In this document: piece by piece, positions 9,901-16,805 of the stretch
Layout: every line of letters starts with the position of its first letter
How positions within the stretch are numbered: the stretch's first letter is position 1
DNA from: Ravibacter sp964562455
GTDB lineage: Bacteria > Bacteroidota > Bacteroidia > Cytophagales > Spirosomataceae
Length of the DNA stretch: 64,000 bases
Reading direction: 5' to 3'
Assembly (NCBI GenBank): GCA_964562455.1
Contig: CAZLTN010000003.1
Coordinates: 1 to 64,000 of the forward strand
The notes under the pieces: model-generated
The model's input: the letters and a program-made list of their open reading frames with translations, nothing else
The model's database searches: none
What the model was told of the DNA's origin: nothing
Position numbers and translations under genes: made by a program

Positions 9901-11047
9901 GGCAAAGCTCCAGCTCCAGTAAATACCTATACAGGTTCCGGACTTCTCCCTGCATGTACCGCGATAATATCAGGGCCTTCTTTTCGATCTGTTGCTGTTT
10001 CAAAGAAGCCTTGACACCGGTTTTTTTTTCGTAATAACGGGTGAGTATCCGCTCGCTTTCCGGGTTGGTGAACAGGTTGTTGCTCAGCGAAAGGAAGTCG
10101 TAGCCGGTGGTGCCTTGTACGGGCCAGTCACGGGGGAGCTTTTCATCGCGCTCCAGAATTTTCTCGGCTATGATGTAAATATCGGGACCGAAGAGCTTGC
10201 GCAGGTTTCGGAGGTATTCCCCCGGGTTGTAAAGTCCGTCGATGTGATCGATGCGAAGGCCGTTGAAGACATTCTGATCCGCCAGTTTTTTTATGAGGGC
10301 ATGTACGTCGGCAAATACCTGCCGGTTCTGTACATTGAGACAAATCAGGTTGTTTACGGTAAAAAAGCGCCGGAAATTGATCCTGCGATCGGGTTCATCC
10401 CATTGGCATGGCTCATAATGCTGAACCGATATGATATCCGATAGTCGCGAGGGGTCGGCATTGATATGCCTGATCCTTTTTTTTACATCCGCTTCTTCAG
10501 CAGGTGTAACCGGTAAAGAAAAAGGAAATGAAGAAGGGCACACCGGAAAATGCATATCGGCGCAGGTAAGGTAAAGTTGTCCGCGCCTTAAGCTGAGACG
10601 GACGTCCCCTGCTGCAATACTTTCAGTAAGGTTTTGTTTTAACACCGGCACCATCAGTTTACCCTTCATAAAGGAAGAGCTGAGAGACGTATCAAAGTGG
10701 TTCCGGTACGCCGATGCGTTTCCATGCCTGAAGACATCCATGAGCCAGGCGTTGCCGGGATGAAACGCCATGTGATTGGGGACTATATCCTGGAGCCACG
10801 TAATGTCGAGACTTTTGAGTACTTTATTTAGCGCCAGGAGCTGCTTCAGTGTGCCCAATTCCGGGTTGATAAGGGCCGGATCTGTCCCGTCGTATCCGTG
10901 GACACTACCCGGAACTGCCTTAAAAACAGGAGAGACATACAGTGTGCCTATGCCCAGGTCTGCAAAGTACCCCACCTGCTTTTCGAGATCGCCGAAATTA
11001 AACCCGCGGTGAAGCTGAATGCGATAAGTGCTAAACGGTGGGTTCAT
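6986..11047 (-). CDS. Fusion of malto-oligosyltrehalose synthase (TreY) and 4-alpha-glucanotransferase (MalQ)
   Basis: 1353 residues from the Met at 11047 (MNPPFSTYRIQL), where TreY homology starts. The frame is open further upstream to 11167 but that part overlaps surE. Residues ~1-855 are GH13 TreY: nucleophile region RIDHIDGLYNP, acid/base region IIAEKIL, third acid in STHDTKRGEDAR. Residues ~860-1353 are GH77 MalQ: KIRLDHFRAFASYWE, FLAEDLGEI, TGTHDNNTTLGW. TreY turns the reducing end of a malto-oligosaccharide into a trehalosyl unit; MalQ lengthens short leftover oligosaccharides, recycling what TreY cannot use. All active-site acids are visible in both halves, so both activities are expected. 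Partner genes treZ and glgX lie ~6-8 kb away on the same strand. Confidence 0.93.
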   Translation of the reverse strand: MNPPFSTYRIQLHRGFNFGDLEKQVGYFADLGIGTLYVSPVFKAVPGSVHGYDGTDPALINPELGTLKQLLALNKVLKSLDITWLQDIVPNHMAFHPGNAWLMDVFRHGNASAYRNHFDTSLSSSFMKGKLMVPVLKQNLTESIAAGDVRLSLRRGQLYLTCADMHFPVCPSSFPFSLPVTPAEEADVKKRIRHINADPSRLSDIISVQHYEPCQWDEPDRRINFRRFFTVNNLICLNVQNRQVFADVHALIKKLADQNVFNGLRIDHIDGLYNPGEYLRNLRKLFGPDIYIIAEKILERDEKLPRDWPVQGTTGYDFLSLSNNLFTNPESERILTRYYEKKTGVKASLKQQQIEKKALILSRYMQGEVRNLYRYLLELELCPVKTKIPGDKIREAISAFLVYFPVYRLYEESFPMREKAYKVIRSTWKAIRKDGYADPEATALTREIFRKAQYGKDPGFSRRAMCFFLRCMQFTGPLMAKGVEDTLMYTYGRLIGRNDVGDHPANFGLEPAGFHKAMKRRQEKWPLTLNATSTHDTKRGEDARARFQVISAIPDRWIQHIAHWEKLQQQYHGELPHPDDIYFIYQAITGSYPMPGQPGDDFESRLHIYLEKYLREGKQRSDWTNIDTVYENIVKAFASFLLDKNSGFYAPFTEFLKEIADFGIINSLAQLILKFTSPGIPDLYQGSELWDLSFVDPDNRRPVDYPLRKAYLEEIEGYPPESALPVLWTERYTGKIKLWLIRVLLRLRKEAKTLFLNGGYTGLEAEGTYRRHVLAFARKYRDEWVVTVLPLYLAAVEGMQPDLINGFDWKDTHVLLPVRENIKWHNVITNREGEGREVRLNDIFGELPMAILQFTEPPKARTAGVLAHLTSLPSRFGIGDMGQEAFLFADRLRAAGQYWWQMLPAGPVSEGQLYSPYSTLSAMAGNPLLISPEILASEGLLGEDELKSHMLPVTGQVDYKAVVLHKNALLETAFSRDGSDRHSPFRAFCREQKHWLFDYALFTVLRKEHGDQPWHTWETAYKLRKQDALKKFAAQHTLSIELEQWKQYQFYRQWDKLKTYCHRRGIGILGDIPIYVSYDSADVWANPHLFSLNDDRSLRGVAGVPPDYFNSQGQLWGMPVFNWTAHKKEGYRWWIRRISLNRHLFDKIRLDHFRAFASYWEVPAAEKTAIRGVWKPGPGKELFDRLTEVFGTLPFLAEDLGEIDDAVHGLRKICGLPGMKVLQFAFGGDPALSPHAPHHHEKDFFVYTGTHDNNTTLGWFRKELDKRSRKRLSRYSGADVNEDNLRDVMIRMAYGSVAQTAIIPIQDVLGLDEHSRMNMPGTTAGNWTWRMRSDAFSREIAGQLLQYVRLYDR

Positions 11048-11057
11048 AAGCAGAAGC

Positions 11058-11822
11058 TTAATGCGGTACTGCGGGCGTAAATACGTCAGGCAAAGGTTGC
11101 TTTTCCAAAACGCGTTCAAGGTCTTCGTCGCTTGTAAGGTCGAGACGAAGCGGAGTGAGCGACACATAACCGTTTTCCACCGCCCACCGGTCAGAACCGG
11201 TTTCGGCTGCTTCCAGGGCTTTTACGGTAAACCAGTAGTGCTTCCTGCCCATCGGATCTTCGCCCGGAACGATTTCGCCGTCATAGAATTGCACGGATTG
11301 GCGGGTCCATCGCAGCCCCGTCGGCCGGTAAGGCAAATTGACGTTAACGAGCCTGAGGTCGGGGTCTTCCAGTAAAACACTCAGGGAGTTGGCTACAAAA
11401 GGTTCCAGGATTTCGAAGTCGGGTTCGGCGTCTTTCGCAGGAGTGCTGAATGCAATGCCCCGTATTCCCAGGAGCGTAGCCTGCTTGGCTGCCGCCAGCG
11501 TGCCCGAATGCCAGATGGCGTTTCCCAGGTTAGGCCCCATATTAATACCTGAAAGGACCAGGTCGACTTTTTCTGCCAGATGCGTACCGAGGGCGACGCA
11601 ATCGGCCGGCGTGCCGTTTACCTTGTAGGCCTCCATGCCCTCAAAAATGATCGGCGATTTTTTGTATGACAGCGGCCGCGTAGCCGTAATGGCATGCCCG
11701 CTTGAAGATTGCTCTACGTTGGGTGCAACTATGACTACTTCCCCGAATTTAGATGCGACTCTGGCGAGGGCCGCCAGGCCGGGACTGTATATGCCGTCGT
11801 CGTTGGTGACTAGTATTTTCAT
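11058..11822 (-). CDS. surE: 5'/3'-nucleotidase SurE
   Basis: 254 residues, the usual SurE length. The N-terminus MKILVTNDDGIYSPGL is the family signature with the metal-binding DD pair (Asp8, Asp9), and the S-G-H-A-I-T and INMGPNLGNA segments are typical. SurE is a cytoplasmic metal-dependent phosphatase acting on nucleoside 5'- and 3'-monophosphates and, in some species, short polyphosphate. It is linked to stationary-phase survival. It lies 10 bp upstream of treY-malQ on the same strand, so the two are likely co-transcribed, which fits the survival theme of the region. The start at 11822 is the only sensible one because the signature begins at residue 1. Confidence 0.96.
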   Translation of the reverse strand: MKILVTNDDGIYSPGLAALARVASKFGEVVIVAPNVEQSSSGHAITATRPLSYKKSPIIFEGMEAYKVNGTPADCVALGTHLAEKVDLVLSGINMGPNLGNAIWHSGTLAAAKQATLLGIRGIAFSTPAKDAEPDFEILEPFVANSLSVLLEDPDLRLVNVNLPYRPTGLRWTRQSVQFYDGEIVPGEDPMGRKHYWFTVKALEAAETGSDRWAVENGYVSLTPLRLDLTSDEDLERVLEKQPLPDVFTPAVPH

Positions 11823-11906
11823 AAGTATAAAAGTTATCGGCTTTCAACTATCTGTTTCAAAGATGATGCCAGGCATGATTTTATCTTGGAAGCTGAAAAA
11901 AGCTAT

Positions 11907-12800
11907 ATGGAACCCACGGTATTTTTTCATAATCCCAAGGCAGGCGACTCCGACCATGAATACGGGAAGCTGCTGAGCTTGCTTAAAGAGCAAGGTTTTT
12001 CATGTCAGTACAGGTCTGTAAGGGCAAAAAAGTGGCAAAATTTTGACGAAGAGGCTAAGTTCCTGATTGCGGCAGGCGGTGACGGCGCGGTACGTAAAGT
12101 CGTTGAAATGCTTTTACGCCGCAGACTGATGCAGCGGCAGTATCCCCTGACGGTTATTCCGCTGGGTACTGCCAATAACTTTTCTGCAACATTCGGGATA
12201 AAGCCCGAACCGGCGGAGGCCATCGCCTCGCTAAAGACTCTGACACCCCGGAAACTGGATATCGGTTTTGTTGACGGAGCCGGAAGGAAGGAATTTTTTA
12301 TGGAGGGAATCGGGGCAGGGATTTTTCCTGCCCTTATGGAAAAAGCGAAAAACAGCGTCGGCAGGGACCTTTCGGTAGAGGAAAGGCTTCAGGCTGCGCT
12401 GAGAGTATTGGAGCAGGTTGTCCGGGATTTCAGTCCGCTGCCGGCCGTCATTACCGCCGATGGTACCCGTTATGAAGGGGAGTACCTGATGATTGAAATT
12501 ATGAACATCAGATCGATCGGCCCCAACCTGGTATTGGCTGAAAACGCCGATCCGGGCGACGGTAAACTCGAGCTGGTACTCATTCCCGCCGGTCAGCGTA
12601 ATAAACTGCTGGACCATATAAAAGCCCGGCTCAACGGACAGGACGATGAGTTTTCATACCCGGCTATTCAGGCGGAGGAGCTGACGCTGTTTTTGCCTCC
12701 GACCAGGATTCATATCGACGATAAGGCAAAGCAATACAAGGGAGGAGAACTCCGGGTGTATCTTAACAAGGGGATCCTGGATATCCTGGCTCCTGACTGA
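11907..12800 (+). CDS. Diacylglycerol/lipid kinase family protein (YegS/DgkB-like)
   Basis: 297 residues from ATG at 11907 (MEPTVFFHNPKAG). A TTG seven codons upstream is less likely. Visible DAGK catalytic-domain motifs are the phosphate-binding AAGGDGAVRKVVE and PLGTANNFS, then the C-terminal beta-sandwich with GDGKLELVL. The family transfers phosphate from ATP to lipid hydroxyls such as diacylglycerol or related lipids at the inner face of the membrane. The exact substrate is not readable. It is divergent from surE with an 84-bp gap between the start codons and stands alone as a transcription unit. Confidence 0.88.
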   Translation: MEPTVFFHNPKAGDSDHEYGKLLSLLKEQGFSCQYRSVRAKKWQNFDEEAKFLIAAGGDGAVRKVVEMLLRRRLMQRQYPLTVIPLGTANNFSATFGIKPEPAEAIASLKTLTPRKLDIGFVDGAGRKEFFMEGIGAGIFPALMEKAKNSVGRDLSVEERLQAALRVLEQVVRDFSPLPAVITADGTRYEGEYLMIEIMNIRSIGPNLVLAENADPGDGKLELVLIPAGQRNKLLDHIKARLNGQDDEFSYPAIQAEELTLFLPPTRIHIDDKAKQYKGGELRVYLNKGILDILAPD

Positions 12801-12909
12801 TTCTATCGCGGCCGGGATACTGATGCGGTCTTAGCAGCCGGTAAGCAGGCATGGGAGGCAGGTTGACCGACTTTTCAACAACTTGTGTGAAGGCAACCCC
12901 ACAACACGA

Positions 12910-12927
12910 CAGCAATTTAAATTGCTG
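12910..12927. promoter_or_regulatory. 18-bp perfect palindrome, possible operator
   Basis: CAGCAATTTAAATTGCTG reads identically on both strands. It lies 166 bp upstream of the YciE-type gene and 110 bp after the lipid kinase stop. A perfect 9-bp half-site palindrome without loop is more like a dimer binding site than a terminator. No regulator is identified and chance is possible. Confidence 0.35.
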
Positions 12928-13092
12928 ATTTACTTCGCGTTGAATATTTCAGAGTTTTAGCAGGCTCCTCATCGCCGCATTTCAGGAAACCGGCTCTTTC
13001 AGGCGGGTCAGGCCTAAAAACTCCATCGGTTAAGGGCTTACCGGGAATGGTTTTTGACCAATACTTACTACTCAACTAAAAGTTTTAAAATC

Positions 13093-13635
13093 ATGAAAAG
13101 TACACAAAAGACAAAGAATACGGGAGATCAGATGATGGACAACGCGCTGCATGAGCTATTCCTGGATGGTCTGAAGGACGTCCTGTGGGCTGAAGAGCAC
13201 CTATACCGGAGCCTGCCGAAAATGGCAAAAGGAGCCACTTCGGAAGAACTTACAAAAGCGTTTGAAAACCACTGGAATGAAACCGGCGGACATATTGAAA
13301 AGCTCAAAAAAGTATTCGAAAGCCTGGGAGAAACGGCCAAGCCTGTAAAGTGCGAAGCTATGGAAGGCCTTCTGGAAGAAGCCGACGAGCTGCTGAAAGA
13401 CCACGGGAAAGGTACGATGGTGAGAGATGCGGCCCTGATATTGGGAGCCCAGAAAATCGAACATTACGAAATAGCCTCCTACGGGACGCTGGCTACTTTT
13501 GCCAAGATAATGGGGCACACGGAAGCTGCCCGGCTCCTTGGTGAGATCCTACAGGAGGAGAAAGCCGCCGATACCAAGCTGACGGAAGTCGCCGAAAGCT
13601 TCGTCAACGAGTCTGCAATGGAAGAAAAGGCCTGA
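13093..13635 (+). CDS. Ferritin-like DUF892 protein, YciE family
   Basis: 180 residues from MKSTQKTKNTG at 13093; the frame stays open 13 codons further upstream but that stretch has no family character. The protein is four long helices with the YciE-type pattern LHELFLDGLKDVLWAEEHL near the N-terminus, and KIEHYEIASYGTLATFAKIMGH in the C-terminal half. Acidic and His residues (E in WAEEH, the E/H of EHYE) could hold a di-metal site as in rubrerythrin/ferritin-like folds. YciE/F proteins are stress-induced, and the exact chemistry is not settled. It lies in the stress region near the trehalose and Ku/LigD genes. Confidence 0.88.
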   Translation: MKSTQKTKNTGDQMMDNALHELFLDGLKDVLWAEEHLYRSLPKMAKGATSEELTKAFENHWNETGGHIEKLKKVFESLGETAKPVKCEAMEGLLEEADELLKDHGKGTMVRDAALILGAQKIEHYEIASYGTLATFAKIMGHTEAARLLGEILQEEKAADTKLTEVAESFVNESAMEEKA

Positions 13636-13649
13636 GCAGTTTAAAAGGC

Positions 13650-13710
13650 GCTGTCTGAAAAGTACTTGCTGGTTAGAACAACGCAGCAGTTTCTGTACTT
13701 TTCAGACAGC
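13650..13710. repeat. Long perfect inverted repeat (terminator or MITE-like remnant)
   Basis: Arms 13650-13665 and 13695-13710 (GCTGTCTGAAAAGTAC and its exact complement) are 16 bp with no mismatch and enclose 29 nt, which can pair further (TTGCTG with CAGCAG). It starts 15 bp after the YciE-type stop codon, so it can end that transcript, but there is no clear T tract. The arm sequence looks like the terminal repeat of an IS4/IS5-type element, so a small non-autonomous element is also possible. Confidence 0.6.
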
Positions 13711-13749
13711 TCCAAATAGATGTATCACTGGACGTTTCATGGTTGAAGG

Positions 13750-14190
13750 ATGGTGACTATGGCTAAGCGCGTTACACAGAAAGTAGCCGAATTATGGCGG
13801 CTGCACGGCGCTCAGAAATTTGTTTTTAAAATTGCGATGCGGGAGGAGCTACCGTGCGATCTGCGTGGTTTATGCGGGAAAGGGTACCTGATTGCATCCC
13901 TTTGTATGAACGAGATATCAGCAATATATGATCAGCTCAAATCTCCCCTGGAAGACGGCTCGCTCCAGTATCCGGCAGGAGAAATAACGGAGCTGCTCGA
14001 ACTTCCCAGAGGGACATCGGCTGAATATGTGATCCGGTATCTTAAACTTAAACAGCACAAGCTTTTGAAAAAATATACTAAAATTCTGGCGCACTTCGAA
14101 AAGACGGAAGTCAATCTGAAATTGTTGAGAGATCACATTTTCGTATTGAAGAGGCTGACAAACGAGATGGAAATGCTGCGGATGAAATAA
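13750..14190 (+). CDS. Hypothetical helical protein
   Basis: 146 residues; a Met at residue 4 (13759) is an alternative start. I do not recognise the family. It is predicted mostly helical, with no signal peptide or membrane segment. It carries three cysteines close together (CDLRGLCGKGYLIASLC), a central amphipathic stretch and a Lys/Leu-rich C-terminal coil (YLKLKQHKLLKKYTKIL, then LKLLRDHIFVLKRL). It follows the YciE-type gene and the long inverted repeat on the same strand. Heptad-like Leu spacing in the last 60 residues suggests a coiled coil or helical bundle. Function unknown. Confidence 0.6.
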   Translation: MVTMAKRVTQKVAELWRLHGAQKFVFKIAMREELPCDLRGLCGKGYLIASLCMNEISAIYDQLKSPLEDGSLQYPAGEITELLELPRGTSAEYVIRYLKLKQHKLLKKYTKILAHFEKTEVNLKLLRDHIFVLKRLTNEMEMLRMK

Positions 14191-14281
14191 CCGTGCGCGG
14201 ATCAGGATTCAGTACATAAAGCGGGGCGCTGTGCCCTCCGCCGGCAAATAAAAGTGCCTTCAAACATTAATCTTCATACAC

Positions 14282-14509
14282 ATGAAAACTATACACAGGA
14301 CATACGGCATAATTGCAGGGATACTATTCTGTCTGAATATGATCTCCTGCGGAAACAGCAATTCGAAGCGGGAAACAGGAGATACGACGGTAAACCGGTC
14401 AGTCCCTTCACCCACCGATACGTTTATTCAAAGCGATTCGGATCCCCGCTACCAGGGGATCCAGGGGCCTCAGCCCGTCGATTCCGTGAGGGTGCAGAAG
14501 CAGCCTTGA
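14282..14509 (+). CDS. Small lipoprotein
   Basis: 75 residues. The N-terminus is a lipoprotein signal peptide (basic MKTIHRT, hydrophobic IIAGILFCLNM, lipobox ISCG with the acylated Cys at residue 23). The mature part is only ~53 residues, Ser/Thr/Pro-rich and probably unstructured (SPTDTFIQSDSDPRYQGIQGPQP). No family recognised. It would be anchored to the outer or inner membrane on the periplasmic side. It converges on the DUF748 gene with 5 bp between the stops. A longer overlapping frame in another phase (14254-14640) has no signal peptide and is rejected. Confidence 0.65.
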   Translation: MKTIHRTYGIIAGILFCLNMISCGNSNSKRETGDTTVNRSVPSPTDTFIQSDSDPRYQGIQGPQPVDSVRVQKQP

Positions 14510-14514
14510 TATTC

Positions 14515-15615
14515 TCATTTCTTCTTTCCTCCGGAGGCTGCAGAACCGGCCTGCAGGTTGATTTCATGATCTATACTTGGCTGCAGTGCCTGTATGAACG
14601 CATTCCTGAGGATATAGCCGATGGCCAGGAACCAGTTTGAGCTGGGATTTTCCAATGATCCCTGGAGCCTTATTTTCGTAGCGACCTGGTCTTTCGGCTG
14701 ATTTTCAAATATTTCTGTAACAAGCCCTACTATGCCTTCCCAGGCCTTGCGCAGGAAGTTGTCGTTGCGGTCCTGGTCTTTAAGCGAGAGTATATCGAGG
14801 TCTCTTATCACAGGCTTGACATACCCGTTGAATCTGCCCGATTTGGCTTCTGCCTCTGTAAAAAGCCCGAAGTTGCCCTTGTTGATATCGATATGTGCAT
14901 ACGCATTGAAAAAGTCGTTCAGTTGCGGCAGCTCGACTGCTTCCAGTTTTGCATTCATCCTGAACGTAGGATCAGGGTTCAGGGGATTGGCCTGGACGTT
15001 GACCTCAAGCCGTCCGTGATAGGCTATTGCCGTGGCTTCCAGTCCGGCGGGGAAAGCGCTGGTCGAATCGTATGCGTTTTTGAGGTTCGAAGCCACAGCA
15101 TTGATGCTGTCCAACTGCACATCGACCCCCAGGCCGTGGTCAATATAACGCAGTGTTCCGTCCCGGACCGAAAACCGGTTGATGGCGAGGGGCATAGCCA
15201 GGTCGGCCAGGTCTTTAAGGTATGCTGAATCACGCACTATCGCCTGCGGTTCCGCTTTTTCGCGTGTAAACCGCAGTTCAGGCTCCAGTACATCAACTTC
15301 TGCTACGATGCTGCCTTTCAGGAGCGATTTCCATTCGAGAGAAAAATCCATGGCTGAGGCTCTCATGAATGGCGTCGTATCCTGTGTAATGCTGTCCCTT
15401 TTACTGAATATGAAATCGTCGACACCGTAGGCGCCGCGCCAAAGTGATAACCTGACGTCGCCAATATGACCGTGATAGCCCTTCAGTTCTGCCAGCTTTT
15501 TATTTGCAACCGACCGTACAATGTAGGGTAATGAAAGCCTGAAAATGATCAGGAACAGAATGACGGCGAGCAGGATTCCCGTTACCCGCCGCTTTCGGGA
15601 AGTATGTGTATTCAT
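14515..15615 (-). CDS. DUF748/AsmA-like envelope protein
   Basis: 366 residues. A basic N-terminus (MNTHTSRKRR) is followed by one TM helix (~12-32), and the rest is predicted periplasmic with repeated beta strands. The pattern after the helix (LPYIVRSVANKKLAELKGYHGHIGDVRLSLWRGAYGV) and the later 'RFSVRDGTLRYIDH' and 'LDINKGNFGLFTEAEAKSG'-like stretches resemble DUF748 and AsmA-family proteins, whose beta-taco repeats bridge the envelope and move phospholipids or help outer-membrane assembly. It is shorter than typical AsmA. It is a stand-alone gene, convergent with the small lipoprotein gene. Confidence 0.75.
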   Translation of the reverse strand: MNTHTSRKRRVTGILLAVILFLIIFRLSLPYIVRSVANKKLAELKGYHGHIGDVRLSLWRGAYGVDDFIFSKRDSITQDTTPFMRASAMDFSLEWKSLLKGSIVAEVDVLEPELRFTREKAEPQAIVRDSAYLKDLADLAMPLAINRFSVRDGTLRYIDHGLGVDVQLDSINAVASNLKNAYDSTSAFPAGLEATAIAYHGRLEVNVQANPLNPDPTFRMNAKLEAVELPQLNDFFNAYAHIDINKGNFGLFTEAEAKSGRFNGYVKPVIRDLDILSLKDQDRNDNFLRKAWEGIVGLVTEIFENQPKDQVATKIRLQGSLENPSSNWFLAIGYILRNAFIQALQPSIDHEINLQAGSAASGGKKK

Positions 15616-15968
15616 GAGCTTTATAATTAGTAAAAGAAATGACTATGGGTTTCTAAAATGAGATACCGGGGGAAAAGCATACCACCGCCGGACCCCGGTC
15701 CGGGTCCTGTTACGGGTGGGGAGGCGGTGGGTATTTGTTGCTCACATTGTAGGAAATAACCTCTTCCGGTACAGCGTCCTGACACCAATGGGAAAGTTAT
15801 CGTTTCAATGGTGGACCGCCAGGAAGAAACATTCTCCGGCGAAAGGCATGATTATTTTCATTATAGATTTTATGTTTTCCACTCCGGCAGGTTTTTACGG
15901 GCAGCCGTCGGATAGCATCTGTCTCTCTAAAAACACATAGATTCAATAACACAAACTAAATTCTTATC
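15616..15968. other. Divergent intergenic region with a strong GC-rich hairpin
   Basis: 352 bases separate the DUF748 gene (minus) from the SRPBCC gene (plus). The arms CCACCGCC (15682-15689) and GGCGGTGG (15723-15730) pair, and inside them GACCC/GGGTC can form a second stem. This could be an attenuator, a structured RNA or a repeat remnant. A 74-codon frame at 15716-15940 has no coding character and is not called. No TAnnTTTG element is seen. Confidence 0.45.
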
Positions 15969-16751
15969 ATGAAAGCTTTCGAAAACCTTTTGCGAGTATC
16001 CGACAATGACAAAGAGATAATCCTGGATCCCTCAAATTACAGCTTTATCAATATCGGCAGGGGAGAGCGGATTCTCTCTGCGGTGGCTGGGGTTGCGCTT
16101 ACGGCCTGCGGAGCGCTCCTGGCCCGGGATACCCGCCGGAATCCTAAAGATGAAAATTGGTATAAGCTGGCGGTCCTCCCGGTTGGAATGTATCTTGTCA
16201 AACGGGCGCTTACCGGTTACTGTGCTTTCAACAGTGTAATCGGGCGTAACACGGCAGAGCAGGCAGATCTGGAGCCTCTGGAGCTTTCCGCCCGCGTAAA
16301 GGTCGATGCGCCAAGAAAAAAGGTATATAAACTATGGAAAAATCTGGCGCATCTGCCGTCGGTTTTTCCCCATATCGAAAAAGTAGAGATAACTGATGAC
16401 AAGCACTCGTCCTGGACCGCAGGGATCAACAACTTCATGAAACTTCGCTGGGAGGCGGAAATTACGGAAAACATACCTGATGAACGTATAAGCTGGCGGT
16501 CGCTCGAAGGCTCCGACATCGGGAATGCAGGCGATGTTATTTTTACAGATGCCGAAGGAGGAGGTACGGATGTCGAGGTGACTATCCACTATATTCCGCC
16601 GGCGGGAAGGCTGGGGAAAAACGTAGCAACTTTCTTTTCGCCAGCTTTCCGCAAGAGGCTTGATAAAGAGTTGGATGCTTTTGCAGACAGTAAGGCGGCA
16701 TCCGGCCCGTCACGTCGGGTTGCACCGAAGGCGCCCGTAAATGAAGCATAG
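15969..16751 (+). CDS. Membrane-anchored SRPBCC (START-like) protein with DUF2892-type N-terminus
   Basis: 260 residues. Residues ~25-85 look like the DUF2892 inner-membrane region: NIGRGERILSAVAGVALTACGALL, then VLPVGMYLVKRALTGYCAFNSVIG, two hydrophobic segments with the conserved tail Cys-x-F/Y-N. Residues ~105-240 are an SRPBCC/polyketide-cyclase-like domain (LSARVKVDAPRKKVYKLWKNLAHLPSVFPHIEKVE, then WEAEITENIPDERISWRS). The C-terminus is low-complexity (SKAASGPSRRVAPKAP). Similar fusions occur in many soil bacteria, often near stress genes. The ligand is unknown. The start fits the first Met before the conserved region. Confidence 0.82.
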   Translation: MKAFENLLRVSDNDKEIILDPSNYSFINIGRGERILSAVAGVALTACGALLARDTRRNPKDENWYKLAVLPVGMYLVKRALTGYCAFNSVIGRNTAEQADLEPLELSARVKVDAPRKKVYKLWKNLAHLPSVFPHIEKVEITDDKHSSWTAGINNFMKLRWEAEITENIPDERISWRSLEGSDIGNAGDVIFTDAEGGGTDVEVTIHYIPPAGRLGKNVATFFSPAFRKRLDKELDAFADSKAASGPSRRVAPKAPVNEA

Positions 16752-16787
16752 CAGGTGCCGGGAAAGGATACTGAAATTTTCATATGG

Positions 16788-16805
16788 CCGGGATTTTTAT
16801 CCCGG
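16788..16805. terminator. Hairpin at convergent stops
   Basis: CCGGGAT (16788-16794) pairs with ATCCCGG (16799-16805) around a T4 loop. It overlaps the stop codon of glgX (16797) and lies 36 bp after the SRPBCC stop. It could terminate either transcript, although the outer T tracts are short. Confidence 0.45.

Noticed and set aside
13650..13710. Complete insertion sequence
   Set aside because: Only 61 bp in all with no transposase frame between the arms.
14254..14640. 128-codon frame overlapping the small lipoprotein gene
   Set aside because: Another frame (14282-14509) has a full lipoprotein signal peptide; this one has none and runs into the DUF748 gene.
15716..15940. 74-codon plus-strand frame in the divergent gap
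   Set aside because: No signal, domain or conserved-looking pattern; overlaps the hairpin.
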